Origin: Dreissena polymorpha
Taxonomy: Eukaryota; Mollusca; Bivalvia; Myida; Dreissenidae
Assembly (NCBI RefSeq): GCF_020536995.1
Contig: NC_068366.1
Coordinates: forward strand, 25,101,973 to 25,165,972
Direction: 5' to 3'
Length of the DNA stretch: 64,000 nt
Every line of letters begins with the position of its first letter. Position 1 is the stretch's first letter. The notes under the pieces are model-generated. The model was not told where the DNA came from. It saw only the letters and a list, made by a program, of their open reading frames with translations, and made no database searches. The position numbers and the translations under genes were made by a program. Positions 1 through 12,033 of the stretch are shown here, piece by piece.

Positions 1-825
1 AGGTTATAATAATATATTATTCTCAACCAATTTATATTAAAACATTATCTTATTAACCAAGGAAACTGCGCAGAGATAAGCAACTTGACAACCAGTGCAA
101 TGCCACGTTAACAGTGTGTTGGTTTCGTTTGCATTAAGTAAAATAGTTATGAAAATATTGCAATCTGATTACAAAATCAAGTAAGATAAATATGCATATG
201 ATAATCACAATCTGGTCAAACCTCATCTTAGACAGCAACGTAAAAAACAAAATACTTGAAGTTTAGTATTGATTAGCCCTCTAAGATGTTGCAGTATTGA
301 CATAATTATGATTTCCGGGGCAATGTAGACTCGCGACGGTATTTGTTAGTGTTTTGGTACTTTATATACGTGTACAAGGTCTTAGCATGTTCTAAGAGGT
401 ATAGCTTTTAAAGGATATATTTAATGCCACCTAGCGATTCCCTTTCCAGACGTGGTAGTCACAAAAGTACAATTTCAATAATGTGTTTACACCTTAATAG
501 CATAACCCTATTTCCGAAATTGCAAGTGTGAAAAGTCGATTTCAAAGCTATGTTTATAGTTGAGTATGAAAAACCTCATACCGAAAGTGCTTACAATGAA
601 CATCTACAATGAGAATGCGACAAACACATGAACAATCATACTTGTTAACTAACTGTTGCTATAAAATGACACAGTTTGGATATAAAATAAATGCATAATG
701 TTAGCGAACAAAGTAGTTCACCCAAATTAATAGAACATTTTTACCGGTATGCATTTTAGAAGTACACACTACATTTAGCTAACACAATTATGAGCATATC
801 CACTTCAAATAACAAGTGGCAGTAA
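1..825. other. 3' flank / 3' UTR of gene A
   Basis: AT-rich sequence without a coding pattern. It probably holds the gene A 3' UTR. Nothing else recognised. Confidence 0.5.
420..425 (-). other. Possible poly(A) signal of gene A
   Basis: ATTAAA on the minus strand, about 400 nt after the gene A stop. It is the nearest recognisable hexamer variant found. Low specificity. Confidence 0.2.
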
Positions 826-1014
826 TCAATTTCCAATATAATTTGATAAATGGATGGATTTTGCAGAGCCCGTTCGAGGACTTCGCACAGAGCCCCGTTT
901 AGCTTTCTCGGCTTCTCGATGTTTCGCAGAGTATTGCATTGAATTGGTTACGGACAATTCAGAGTCGAAATTGGAATGCTGTGTAGGTCTATTTGTATAA
1001 ATCCGATGCATACA
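826..1014 (-). CDS. Gene A exon 11: cytoplasmic tail and stop
   Basis: Begins in phase 0 after acceptor TTTTTTCAG and ends with TGA at 828-826. 62 residues: [20 protein letters not shown] near the start, basic [10 protein letters not shown]-terminus SNYIGN. IYTNRP fits the pY-x-N type bound by Grb2 SH2 domains if phosphorylated (inference). C at the start, with CRG in exon 10, could be palmitoylated. Confidence 0.82.
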   Translation of the reverse strand, partial: CMHRIYTNRPTQHSNFDSELSVTNSMQYSAKHREAEKAKRGSVRSPRTGSAKSIHLSNYIGN

Positions 1015-4000
1015 CTGAAAAAACACAGATGTTAAATTGTAAGAACAAGAATCATATGTAGCTTATTAGTAATGTATTTATTAGTTTCGCTAAAACCTAT
1101 TCAGTTTACCTTTTCAGATTAGCACGACTAAGTGTTCTTGCGATAAAATCGAGTTTGTTTTTGAGGTTAATCCAGTACCATTGTCAAAATAAAAGAATAA
1201 AACGCTAACATAGTGGGGATCGAATTCGGAACACCACGGATGCTGCGACCTCAAACTCTTTTACTTTTGTAAGCATTACATCATATTTAACCATCTTCTT
1301 AGTACAATTACATAAAGCAAACGACAGTGTATTGACTGAAGATATTTAAGGAAAAAAAACCAACAATCCAGCTCTAAATAAAAGATACCAACAAAGGAAA
1401 TTGCATTCGAGTCACATAATCAGCCGATCCGAGCTTTCGACTGGTTACGAGCAGATCTTCCGGGCTCATTCCTGATAAGAAAAAATCACAAGTCGATTCA
1501 AAATCAACCACTTTTACTTGTACTTCTGTGGTTTTAGTTTTAATTAATATTTGCACGTAAATAATTATTTAAGCCACATGTATGTCCAAACCCGTCCGAA
1601 CCTGTGAGTGAACTGCACTGACTCAATGCATTTTCCTCAGTAATTTTCAGTTACTGTAAAGGCAGCAGATAATTTCATTGAGGTCATATGTGTGAAATGC
1701 CATATTTTAAATGTTCAGTTAAATCCTTATTACGTCTTAATCAAGAAATATATGTCAACGACTGTGAAAATCTTAGGACAAACGACTTCTGAACACGTGG
1801 TTACGACTTCGCATGTCATGGAAACGACTTAGTGACTCCTGGGAACGCAATTGATAAATCATGTAGCAACAGAATAAACCGTTAAATGCGTGTATTTTGA
1901 AAAACTTTCGCATTTGAAAATAAAAGATTAATTTATCGTAACATTGATTTATAAACACTGTTAAACAAAACGTCTTTCGAGTAACACAATTTGTCGGCGA
2001 CACAACTTAGTTTGTCGTACCCAAGAGTTTAAAATGTCGTTGCCACGAGATACTTATATCGTTTCCAAGTGAAACAAAAACGTTCCCTCGTCATGCTGAG
2101 TCGTCCTTGAGAGTTAGCTACTTGTTTTCCATGCGTTTCTAAGTCCTTAACAGAACCAACGAAGTTTCCAAGAGTTAGTCATGTAGTTTTTTTAATGTTG
2201 GAACGACGTAGATAAATTTACACTGTTGCCACATCTGTGCTACCATACATTTTTGTGATTGTTTTTATTAACAATTATCTGTTACATAAACACAACTTTG
2301 AGCACAAGCGTCTGTATTAAATGGACATCAATCCGGTAGCTGTACTCAGAGATTGAAAGCAATTGACATAATTGTTTGGTACACCTCAAACAAGAGTCTT
2401 TAGTATATTGATTATTTGATGTCATTCTCATACAGACACTGTTGCATGCCTATTAGGGTACTCACGGTTTTGAATACATTGTTGTAACATAGTTATTTAA
2501 CGTAAAAAATCCAGTTATTACAGATTGTACAGCTTAAATCCCCACTCTTGAAGCGTTTTGATCTTTCCAAAATGCAAAACAAATGCAAAGGACAGTTTTT
2601 GTAAAGGTCTAAGACTATCGATTACGACGATTCATTAAAATGAATTGATTCTTGAAATATACCACAGTCAATGGTAAGGCCTTCAAACATTTAACAAGAT
2701 TGCAAAAGAAAATCATTACAAATTCGAATATACAATTTAAGCTATTTAAAAAAGTTATACCTGTCCTCGGCATCTGTGTTTGATGTAAACTGCAACCACA
2801 ACAAGGTCAAACAGACCTAGAATTGCTATCATAACACCGAACGGTACGGTGGTATCTGGGCGGCTATCTGAAAATAAGAAGGCTTAGAATATTGATATAA
2901 CACTATTATACGTTCTTATAAACTTTTTATTCGAAACATATTAATTTTGAATTCATTTGCTGTTAATCTTTTTAAATCAATAATTTAAACAGCTTTAGTT
3001 TATTATTGTAAAATTAATAATATCCTTTAAAACTGTGTTCACTGGTTTATTGCAAATCAGCCCGATAGATAACAAGATTACTTATGTATAACATTATAAT
3101 TGGAAGTATACTGGAATGTATATGCTATATACTAGTAATGAATAATTATGTTATTTACCAAAGATGCATGCTGGTTCGGCGTCGCTCCACTTCCCGTTTG
3201 ACTGACGCGTACGTAACTTAGGCCCGGAGAGTACATATCCCACCATACACCAATAGGAAGCCATCTGGCCCTCTGTGGTGTTCGTCGGAAGTGTCACCTC
3301 GCCGTTTGTGGGGTTCTTTAGGTCACCGCATTCTGAAGGAGTTTATACTCGTTTATGTTTTGTGATAACAGCTAACTAAGTATGTGTACAGTTAATTCAG
3401 TCATCTAAGAGATCTTATATTTACAAAATCTGTTGACACTCGGGTCATTGATTTGCAAGGTATATTTACACAAGCATAACTTGTCCCGTATATTTGTGAA
3501 GTCAGTTTAATCTAAACTATCCTACCAATAGGACATAAATCTACTACTGGAGTATACATTTCCCTGGTAGTTTGCATCATGGATTAACCTGGTCAGTTCA
3601 CAAACATATCACTATATACCTTTTAAACATGTCTCGCTGGAGGGAACGTATATTTCCCCACTCGGTGTACACAGGCATCTAAATGATCCAAGTCCGTCGT
3701 TGCGACACGTGGCCCCCGTAGTGCCGCACTCGGCCGTCACCGAACACTCCTGGTCGTAGGCCATCCTTACTGGAAAAATAAATAGTTTATGTTCAATGGT
3801 TTTTACGCCCATTATGCAAGATCGGACGCAAGCGCATCATTATATTATTCAGTCTGTACAACAATGTTTGATTACTTTTAAGGACTGACCCACGCATACC
3901 TTACCTCTGAAAACACTATATAATAAGGTATGTGAACTGTGTTTAATATTTCTGAAGAAATCAAATGTTATGTATAAATCAGATACCCAAATGACTTTTA

Positions 4001-7000
4001 CTACGGCATTAACATTGCGTTCATTTAAAAACTAAGATATATATAACTCAAATAAAAAGGCAAACACGTGATGCTATCTTAAGTAAGCTTTGCAAAATGC
4101 CAAACAACAATCCATTTTAAGGAATACATAAAATATGTAAGCAATAATCTAGCATAAAACATTTTATTTTTCAATTTTATAGAATTGTCACTAAAACGCT
4201 GATTTGACGCGTGTTTTTTTTATAATTAAACTTAGGCTTTATCTTTAGATTTTCGTCCTTTATAGGACCATTATACTACGAATGTGAATCTTTTTGTTAA
4301 TATTCCGAAAGCCTCAATAGCGCATTGTTTTAAACACAGGAATTTAGACCTGAAGGTCCCGAGTACAAATTATAATAAGGTTTTCTCAAATCAGCGAAAT
4401 ACATATAAAACTAATAAGACATTATTGACAAGTTTAAATATCTCGTGTTGTTCTCCCGTGGAACAGGCTTACTATTTTGCTGACTTTAAATACCTGTTAA
4501 TCCGGGTTAAAGTAATTAGTAAGAGGCCAAGTTACATAGCTTGAAAGTGAATGTTTTATTTAAGATAAATGATTCGCATATCCTTTATTGGATAGAATTG
4601 AACAATTGTATTGCGGTCAAATGATGATACAACCCCATGCATTGTTGACACCGGATTGCAGTTTTAAACGCTAAGATTATATTTAGCTTTGTACCAGAAC
4701 ATTAAGTGGTTAACCCATATAGGAAATAAAAAGGTAGACAAGTTCTGTTCACTTTACACAGCTTAGTTTACTTGGGAAAGTTTTCTTGTAACTGTATTCG
4801 ATGCTATCTTGAAAAGTAAAAAATGACTAGCATACGTTAGTAGAAGTCCAGTTGATTCAGAGAACCATACAATGAAATACAATTAATATTATAGTTGACC
4901 TAACGAATGCATCAGTCTTCCCCAATATCTACACGTTCACCATCCTTAAATACATTAACAATGCTCTATATCACAAAATATAAATTAAGTATATAATAAG
5001 TATTCACTTTGATATAATTGCAATTATTTAACATGAAGGTTAAAGTTACGGAAATAGTTTATAAGTAATCATAATGAAGTAGAAAAACGCTAGGCTACAT
5101 AAATATACAAACACAAGACATATGTCAATATAAAGAAGTGAAACTCCAGCTGCTGGAGTAGTATTGAATTATTATTATAAATAATTAGTATGTCCTTTAT
5201 TTAAAGCAAGTGATCGATTGCCCAAACAGTACAAAACAGCACAATACAGCACAATACAAAACAACATAAACACAAATAAGAATAAAGCTGGGGTCACCGC
5301 CTTGGAACGGTCAATGCAAAGCATTGGGTGTTTAAACCGGTTTTGGAGCGCTTTTCACCGATGAAAAGAACAAATTTTCGGAATTCCTTTTTCTATTTTT
5401 AGATTATCATATCAAGATGTACTTCCTTTGTTTATGTCCTTGTTTATATTTTTTCTATGATCACGAGTGAAACAAAATCGATATTCCACCGAATCCAACA
5501 CGTTTTCTTTTAGTTTTATGCTTTTTAACCGTTTATTTACATTGCAAAAGAGTTTAAATATAGAGTTTCTATAAATAATTATAGAAGATACCAGCGGTGT
5601 GCTGATACAACAGTTCGCAATTTTTTACACATTCGTTACGTAATAGTTTACTTCGACTTAATAGACAACAGTGATTCAAGTACAATATATGCCATTAATA
5701 ATTGTTGTTTTTTTTTAATACAGCGCTTTAACAATGATTTCATGTCAATTCAAATGCAATAAACAGTGTGCAATAGCTTTACTAAAAGTCATAATATAAA
5801 CACGAATGGTTTGGTAAGATCGGAACCTGTGGTATTTGGTTCATTTCCTAGTACTGCTATGGCACGCCCTATATAATATCCAGCAATACAAATGCTTACT
5901 TGTCTCACAGTGGATACCAGTATACCCAGCAACACACGAACACGTGTATCCGTTGACACCATCGTTACAAGAGGCCATATTCTTACACGGATTGGAAGAA
6001 CACTCGTAGATGTCTGCAAGCGCATGACTTTTAAAGAATGTTTGGCATTTGTAAAAAAAATTCCAACGTTAAGTGTGATCCAGATAAATGAGCCACAACA
6101 CAAATATTACTCAATTTCATAATACCAAAAATTCGCCGCTCGAACTAAAAGAATCGCCACTCCTTAATGTTTTAAGTAAATTTATAAATGACATAAACTT
6201 GTGGTAGTTGTGTGTTTTAGCTGTTGAAAAATTACAAAGTTTGCTCACTTGTAGCGCAGGTAGCTCCCGTGTAACCGGCCGCACAGCTGCACGTGAAGGT
6301 GGCAAGTCCGTCAGTGCACGCGCCTCCATTCTGACACGGCGCAGATTGACAGTCGTTTGGGTCTATAATAAATTTTAAATATGTATAAATATGGAACGAA
6401 TACGATTCTGCATATACCAAACATACTTGTGTATGCTGTTTGGGAATATCTCAGTGTACAAATCGTACACTTGCCAAAACAAGGAACAGTTTTTTTAAAA
6501 CATGCTCGAAATACTATGTCATTGGTTTTGAAAAGTTTCGCTAACTTAATAATTGCATGTTCAATCACATTTAATGTATTCAACTAATGTATCAAGCTCA
6601 GTATATAAGATGAATTCCGTTTGAGCCATTGCAAACAGGTACAACTTCATTCTGCATAAATTATGGGAAATAACAGGCCAATTGTGGACTTCATAAATAC
6701 TGGAATTTAATGAATGTAGTGTAGAACAATCAGTTTAAATTTGTTCAAAATTCTAGATGTTTATTAAATTCGCTTGGATTACTTTTGTTTGAAATAAATT
6801 GAATGACCGCGTCGTTTTATTATTGATTCACAGAGTGTCCATAGCTTAAATATTTTCAACATCAACTAAAATTGAACGAAATGAACAGTTAATTCATGCT
6901 TGGTATAGTTATGTCAACAATACACAACTAGTGTAATGTTGATAGTTCGTAAACATGAACTTATGTTTGGGTAGTTTCTTCATAGTTTTCCCATATAATT

Positions 7001-10000
7001 GTGTTTTAGTCTGCTTAAGATTGAAACTAATAGTCATAAGTGCCCAAAATAATCTGAACGTTGATAGGTTTAGTAAAACACTCATTCGTGAGGCACTAAG
7101 GAGGCGAATTCTAATATGAACAATGTTTTAAAATTAAATAATGTTTTATGAAAATCAGTAAATATGTGAAGCAATTCTATTTTTGAACCATACTTGGGTT
7201 AAATTTGGCTTGCAATTTGATAGTTAATAGAATGGTACAATCAGAAAAGTAGTTGTTAAACAAGCCAGTTATAAAATCAGTGTAACCACAGTTAAGTAGT
7301 CGAATAATATGTTTCGACGCAGTGTACGCATTTTGTTGTTCGTATTCGAGTTCTTTCCAGGAATTTGTGAACTGGTTTAGAGGTTTTTGCCTCTTGAGTC
7401 TTATATTTATTTTATCTGTATAAGATTAATATGGGTATCATCGAACGATGAATATAATACCAGACATATAAATGAATTGCATTATTATCATCGGTCTGGG
7501 AAACTTATTGTCGCGTTTTCTTAATTGTAGTGTCGCTATTTCGCGTTCAAAAACCATCATTTCAAATCAGCTATTACCTTTACGAATTTCACAGTTTCAT
7601 GAACATGCAACAACACGATTCGTTGTCTACAAACGTACACGAGCTATATCAAGGAAACAATATTATTAGTTGGAGCTAATTTTCATTGATTTTTGTGTGT
7701 AAGCTCACATACATAATCAACTGTTCAACGAATGAGTTCGCCAAAGTATTTTAAAACACATTGCAGAAGAATCAACAAATTTAAAACCCAACGAGCCTGT
7801 CCGAATATGCCCGTTTTAACGAATTCACAAAATATTATTTAAACGAAATGAAATGCATTCACTGAATTACGATGACGTGTACATGCATTGTATTCAAAGT
7901 AATTAATTTGACTAGGAGCTGCGTTGTCTGCAAACACATGTGTGTTTCAGAATAGACGGTCGTCAGATTAAGATATGTTAAGGGCTATCTGAAAACAATC
8001 CAAACATGTGAGTGATCTTACTTATTTCACATTGAGTTCCATTATATCCAGTAGCACACGTGCACGTAAATTTTGCTATCCCGTTGATGCATGTCGCTCC
8101 GTTCTTGCAGGGAGAAGAACCACATTCGTTTATTTCTGAAGAGTAAAACGAATGTTCTCAATCTATATACATACATTTTGCTTTTTGAAACACAAATGAA
8201 AAATAATAAATCAAAGTAAGAAATATAAGGCCGAACTCACCCACGCATTCAGAGTCAGTGCTCTGTGTGTATCCAGTGAGACAGGTGCAGGTGCCTCCGG
8301 TACAAGGTGCGTTGATCAGGTTCTCACATAGGTTGGTAACTGTGGCACAAGAATCTCCTACCTTGCCTAGAAAACAGATACAAACATTTCCACTTTGTAT
8401 TTTTCGAAGACAATCATGTTTGTATGTTCAATATTTAAATTGAGTAAAGGAGGGGAAAATTACAGTTCAGAAACATTACCAGGAGGCAATATTGTCTCAT
8501 TCTTCGCCAGTCGTTTATTGAAGGCAAGGGAACATTTACCGTTAACATACAAGACAACTCGTACAGCATATCACTGTCCGTAAAATGTTTGTTCAAAGCT
8601 GGAGTCACTGCCATTAAACGGCATTACAAATCCACTTTGATTTGTCAAATATGAAAAACACGGCAATTTGATGAAATAAATTATAGCTAAACATGACGTG
8701 TGTTCAATTATCGAATATTATTTAATATATTTATGAACGATTATGGCTCCAATGTAAATTGAATAATATTTACAGCTTACAATAATGTTGTGCCTAAATT
8801 ACCTGAAACACATGTCGGAGCTACGTCTGACCATCCTGATCCAAGGACACGTTCTGGTGCTCACTCCAGTCAACCTGAACCCTGCACTGCATGTGTATGT
8901 AGCAACTGAGGTCTGCAGAGTACCAGTAGTAGAAACTGCTCCATTGGTGGGGTTAGTGAGAGTACCACAGTCTACAACCAAGTGATACACATGTGTGGTA
9001 TACATTTTCATTCCTTTTCGAGTTTGCTATAAGTACAAGTTCAATACTTGTTGAATGGAACAATTTTATTTTCGGAAATAAATGGTATTTCAATAATACA
9101 TTAAAAGCATATAGTGTGTGTTTTACAAATTATACGTATGTTTCGCACTTAGATAATGCTATCTACGAAAGCCAAGAAATTTAATACTATGTAATAGATA
9201 TGGACCGATTGTGGCAATATGAGTCGCGCAAAAACCGAAGATAGTTAAATATTTTACATAAAGGGCAGTTTGAGGCTTATATCTTACTTATAATATTGTC
9301 AACGTATTACTTAATTGTCGCTGTGCATGTGCCGTACAGCATAATCAATACAAGTCAATATTACGGAAACACGACGAATATTTTACGTTTACTTACTGTA
9401 ATCACATCCGCTATTATCGGGTTTTGCCTGGTACTTTTGGGCGGAAGAGCACACACATGTCAGTGTGTTGAACTGGTCACAGATTGAGTTCGGTAGTGTT
9501 GTACATTCTGTTCCACCGGCCGTGCAGACTGAAATATCCGTAAACCTTAAAAACTAAATATTTATTTAGACATGCGTCGTTTGTGGCTGTACTTTTGGTT
9601 TAGTGCTTAAAGACTTACACCGAAAATAGCAAATATTGTATTTATGTCTCATAGTAGCTTTATTATTTAGTCATTTATAATATATATTTGTTTAAATATG
9701 GGTGTCAACGTTTGTTGTGCGTTATTTCGATCTCTATGTAGTGAAGATGACGCGGTTTGTTGACTTTGTTCAATCAAGCGGTACATTTTCCTTAAATTGT
9801 TCATAACTATATGCATTAATTGTAGATTCGACTATTTTAAAATATCTTAGTCCGATGCTTGTGGAAAAAATAATCGTTGTCAGAACAACTTAATATGAAA
9901 ATGTTTTGAAAGATAAGCCTGGTAGGATAAGACTGATATTGGTTGTTTAAAACAGTTCGTTAAAGTCTTGTATGAATATATACAACAACGCGTACAAGAT

Positions 10001-10298
10001 CAGCATTGTATTCACGTTTTTGTATGTGCATTTTCAAACTGTTGCACACAGTTTTCTCTGAAAAATGTAATTTTAACACAACTCAATGGTTATGAGGTAT
10101 TTACGTTTAATCAAGTTAATGCGTTATTATAGTCTCTACAGCGTTATTTTACGATACAAAACATAAATTGGAAGCAAAAAGCTATGTTAATATAAGAACA
10201 CATGGGTGTCCGTTACCTGTTAGGTCTACCTGAGAATACACTTGTGGACTAAGAAATCCAATTATCAAAACGAATGCAAACACTGTTAGATTGTCCAT
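826..10298 (-). CDS. Gene A: CCP/EGF type I transmembrane protein (11 exons, complete)
   Basis: Join, 5' to 3' on the minus strand: 10298-10217, 9528-9397, 8971-8803, 8366-8241, 8135-8022, 6362-6249, 6013-5900, 3769-3620, 3332-3159, 2867-2761, 1014-826. Seen: signal peptide, three six-cysteine modules (exons 2, 4, 8), CCP (exon 3), three EGFs (exons 5-7), CCP (exon 9), one membrane helix and a 62-residue tail. Ectodomain introns are all phase 1 and the helix exon ends in phase 0. About 489 aa if one extra base in exon 3 is discounted; as written, exon 3 shifts the frame. Family knowledge: such modules mediate extracellular protein binding in selectins, complement regulators and SVEP1-like proteins. 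Inference: a surface receptor or adhesion molecule paralogous to gene B, which lies upstream in the same orientation. Ligand unknown. Confidence 0.85.
1015..2760. other. Gene A last intron
   Basis: 1.7 kb without a supported exon. A minus-strand ORF near 1374-1556 has a splice-like TTATCAG, but it needs phase 1 where exon 10 ends in phase 0, so it was left out. A stretch around 1200-1265 has a faint tRNA-SINE look, not strong enough to call. Confidence 0.5.
2761..2867 (-). CDS. Gene A exon 10: transmembrane segment
   Basis: Starts in phase 1 and ends in phase 0 (donor CAG|GTATAA). After DSRPDTT comes the hydrophobic run [20 protein letters not shown] and then the basic stop-transfer YIKHRCRGQ. 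One aspartate lies inside the helix. The 1-0 phase change at the membrane exon also occurs in gene B. Confidence 0.88.
3159..3332 (-). CDS. Gene A exon 9: juxtamembrane sushi/CCP lacking its third cysteine
   Basis: 58 codons, phase 1-1, acceptor CCTTCAG, donor [36 protein letters not shown] follow the CCP pattern, but the third cysteine is arginine ([10 protein letters not shown], codon CGT where TGT is expected). CCPs pair Cys1-Cys3 and Cys2-Cys4, so Cys1 would be unpaired. Confidence 0.88.
3620..3769 (-). CDS. Gene A exon 8: six-cysteine EGF/EB-like module
   Basis: 50 codons, phase 1-1, acceptor TTTCCAG, donor G|GTATAT. Reads [15 protein letters not shown], then GATC, FRCLC and SETCLKG. 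It is the clear counterpart of gene B exon 39 (VTMGYGEACVSTSQC). In both genes this module precedes the membrane-proximal CCPs, which supports paralogy. Confidence 0.88.
3770..5899. other. Gene A intron 7
   Basis: 2.1 kb with no exon pattern. Contains a repeat arm at 5450-5530 (see separate entry) and a short dispersed repeat at 5285-5370 ('agctggggtcaccgccttgg'), related to a piece at 8597-8640. Confidence 0.5.
5450..5530. repeat. Solo arm of the palindromic repeat family seen at 24229
   Basis: Carries 'tctatgatcacgagtgaa' followed by 'ccaccgaatccaaca' and a T-rich end, matching one arm of the inverted repeat at 24229-24371. A degenerate dispersed element in a gene A intron. Confidence 0.55.
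5900..6013 (-). CDS. Gene A exon 7: EGF domain
   Basis: 38 codons, phase 1-1, acceptor CTTGCAG, donor A|GTAAGC. Starts [16 protein letters not shown] and ends AGYTGIHC, a complete EGF with O-glucose (CSSNPC) and O-fucose (CKNMASC) consensus sites. Open frames in other phases here are shadows. Confidence 0.92.
6249..6362 (-). CDS. Gene A exon 6: EGF domain
   Basis: 38 codons, phase 1-1, acceptor TTATTATAG, donor A|GTGAGC. Starts [16 protein letters not shown] and ends AGYTGATC. An O-glucose consensus (CQSAPC) is present, but the O-fucose site is lost (alanine before the third cysteine). Confidence 0.92.
6363..8021. other. Gene A intron 5
   Basis: 1.7 kb of AT-rich intron. No domain-coding ORF, repeat unit or RNA gene recognised. 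Confidence 0.5.
8022..8135 (-). CDS. Gene A exon 5: EGF domain
   Basis: 38 codons, phase 1-1, acceptor TCTTCAG, donor A|GTAAGA. Starts [16 protein letters not shown] and ends TGYNGTQC, a complete six-cysteine EGF. It carries the O-glucose consensus CxSxPC (CGSSPC) and the O-fucose consensus CxxxxTC (CKNGATC). Confidence 0.92.
8241..8366 (-). CDS. Gene A exon 4: six-cysteine module
   Basis: 42 codons, phase 1-1, acceptor TTTTCTAG, donor G|GTGAGT. Contains [10 protein letters not shown], then [14 protein letters not shown] and SECV. The six-cysteine spacing matches gene B exons 15 and 28, which also flank EGF arrays. Possibly an EB-type or laminin-EGF-like fold; exact family unsure. Confidence 0.85.
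8803..8971 (-). CDS. Gene A exon 3: sushi/CCP domain with a one-base frameshift
   Basis: Acceptor GTTGTAG, donor TTTCAG|GTAATT. The frame gives a CCP start ([13 protein letters not shown], then YTCSAGF and TRTC). It then reads [10 protein letters not shown], whereas dropping one base in the run at 8842-8846 gives the expected [12 protein letters not shown]. The exon is 169 nt where 168 would keep phase 1-1. Either the allele is broken or the assembly has an extra base. Skipping the exon would also keep the frame, since exons 2 and 4 are phase compatible. Confidence 0.8.
8972..10216. other. Gene A introns 1 and 2
   Basis: Apart from exon 2 (9397-9528) this is AT-rich intron without recognisable features. 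Confidence 0.5.
9397..9528 (-). CDS. Gene A exon 2: six-cysteine module
   Basis: 44 codons, phase 1-1, between acceptor TTTCAG and donor A|GTAAGT. Six cysteines (VC, TEC, SIC, LTC-VC, SGC) resemble EB or degenerate EGF-like modules rather than a canonical EGF. The same kind of module recurs in exon 4 and in gene B exons 15 and 28. Confidence 0.8.
10217..10298 (-). CDS. Gene A exon 1: signal peptide
   Basis: Starts at the ATG and reads [20 protein letters not shown], then YSQVDLT. This is a short polar N-terminus, a hydrophobic core and a plausible cleavage site after VYS. The exon ends in phase 1 at donor AG|GTAACG. It is the only signal-peptide-like ORF feeding phase 1 upstream of the module exons, which fixes the start. 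Confidence 0.85.
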
Positions 10299-10465
10299 CG
10301 TTATGTAATTCCCAGCTATAGGAGACTTAAGTAGAGTGTTAACACTCAATAATGAGGCCGGTATTTACGTATGTATCATTGTTTAGATGTACAATGCAGA
10401 TATCCTAGCGGGTTTAAAGGAGCTCAGTCATATATCAATATTGCGTTCTACGTATATTCCAGACC

Positions 10466-10479
10466 GAATATATATAAGA
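10466..10479 (-). promoter_or_regulatory. Possible TATA box of gene A
   Basis: The minus strand reads TCTTATATATATTC about 170 bases upstream of the gene A ATG, followed by GC-containing sequence. Position and motif suit a core promoter with a 5' UTR of roughly 140 nt. TATA-like runs are common in AT-rich DNA, so this is tentative. Confidence 0.3.
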
Positions 10480-12033
10480 CGCCTGCGTGTCCATGCCAGG
10501 TAAACTATTGGACGGTAGCGTGGTAAAAATGATGGCAATTGATTGAATAATATACAATTTAATAATGTTAAGCTAAACAACGTCGATGAACATTTCTTTA
10601 TTTAATGTCTGCCCTTTGTATTAACATTTCCGATAACACGTACAATCTGTTTTTGTAGTATCAACGGTAAAGTGAATACTAATTGTCATATTAAATGTGT
10701 ATATAGAATATATAATAAAATACATGATTTTACTTTTTATTTAATTAAAGTGATATTATGGGCATCTAACAGTTTATAGGTGTCTATCGCAACCGTTGTT
10801 AATTTTTGGTGTTTTCACTTCATATACACTTATATTTATTAATGCAGCATCAACATACTAAAACAGTATCCCGGAAAGAGCAAAATAATGCATATAGTTA
10901 AGAATATCAACCGTACTTACGTTTGACAACTAATCATGCATGTACGTTGTGATACTAAATTTAGTTTAAGTGCAGATTCGTGCATACGACACAAAGACAC
11001 AATTTTGTTTTACTGATCATTTCGGCTTACAGGACTGGGTGGGTCACGTAAGAATATCGAATATAAAATATATTTTTATAAACAACTTGTAGCAAGATGA
11101 GTAGAGCAGATAATTGATCAGTAACCACACTTTAATTAACTCTTTTGACCTGTTAATTCTTTTCAGCTCAATTCAACAGTGCAAAATGCACATGATATCA
11201 CTTTAAAATATACAACTCTTTTACAGGGAGCTACCTATATCGTAAGTAGAAACTATATATTAGGCAATGATAAGTTTTTAAATTATGGTAAACTCACATC
11301 CTTAATAAGAGTTTGTACTAAATTTAAACAATTTATACAGATATTTTGCAGTATGGTATTGTCATAAAATCTTTCATGACAGCCAATCCAGATAACTCTT
11401 TTCACACTGAATATTAATTTCAAATAAGGCACCCGCCGCTGTATTGTGTTATGTATTCAACTCGAGACAATGTGTTCGCTGATTGCAACAATGGATTATT
11501 TTATGAAGCATTGGTTTTAATATTTTTTAGAATTGAACGAACAAAGGATGGTTAACACATACAACTTGCTGCCAATTGACATTGATAAAATTATGTATCT
11601 TTCAAAACACGCTTTTATCAATGTTCAATTCACAGGTTTAAAGATTAGTTGGCTGTTACAAATGTTAACAAATTTATCGCCGTATAATTCTTCGTGCATT
11701 TTTATATACCCATCATGAAAGTATATCAGTGTAACACATATTCACTTATATAACTTCGTAAACAAATATTTGTCTTATTTTGAAACTGTTATTAACTGCC
11801 ATTTTTAATTTAAGCATATTTTGAGTTCAAGCATTGTATATGCCTTCTACCATGCATTTGCAAAACGGACATGTATATGAAGACGATTGCTCAACCGATA
11901 ACTGAGTGGTGGTAGGCAAGGAGGAACCGCCCGCTTCTGTACACGGCGAACAGCGTTTAATGAAGACGTTTGTGCGTTGGCCATCCACATCCAACATCGA
12001 AGACGTTTCAATATTAACAAAACATGTTAGTTA

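Noticed and set aside
1374-1556. Minus-strand ORF ([19 protein letters not shown]) with a splice-like TTATCAG, as an extra gene A tail exon
   Set aside because: It needs phase 1 upstream, but exon 10 ends in phase 0 and joins exon 11 directly in phase 0.
5789-6103. 104-residue minus-strand ORF over gene A exon 7
   Set aside because: It is a frame shadow; the real EGF exon reads in another frame with matching splice sites.
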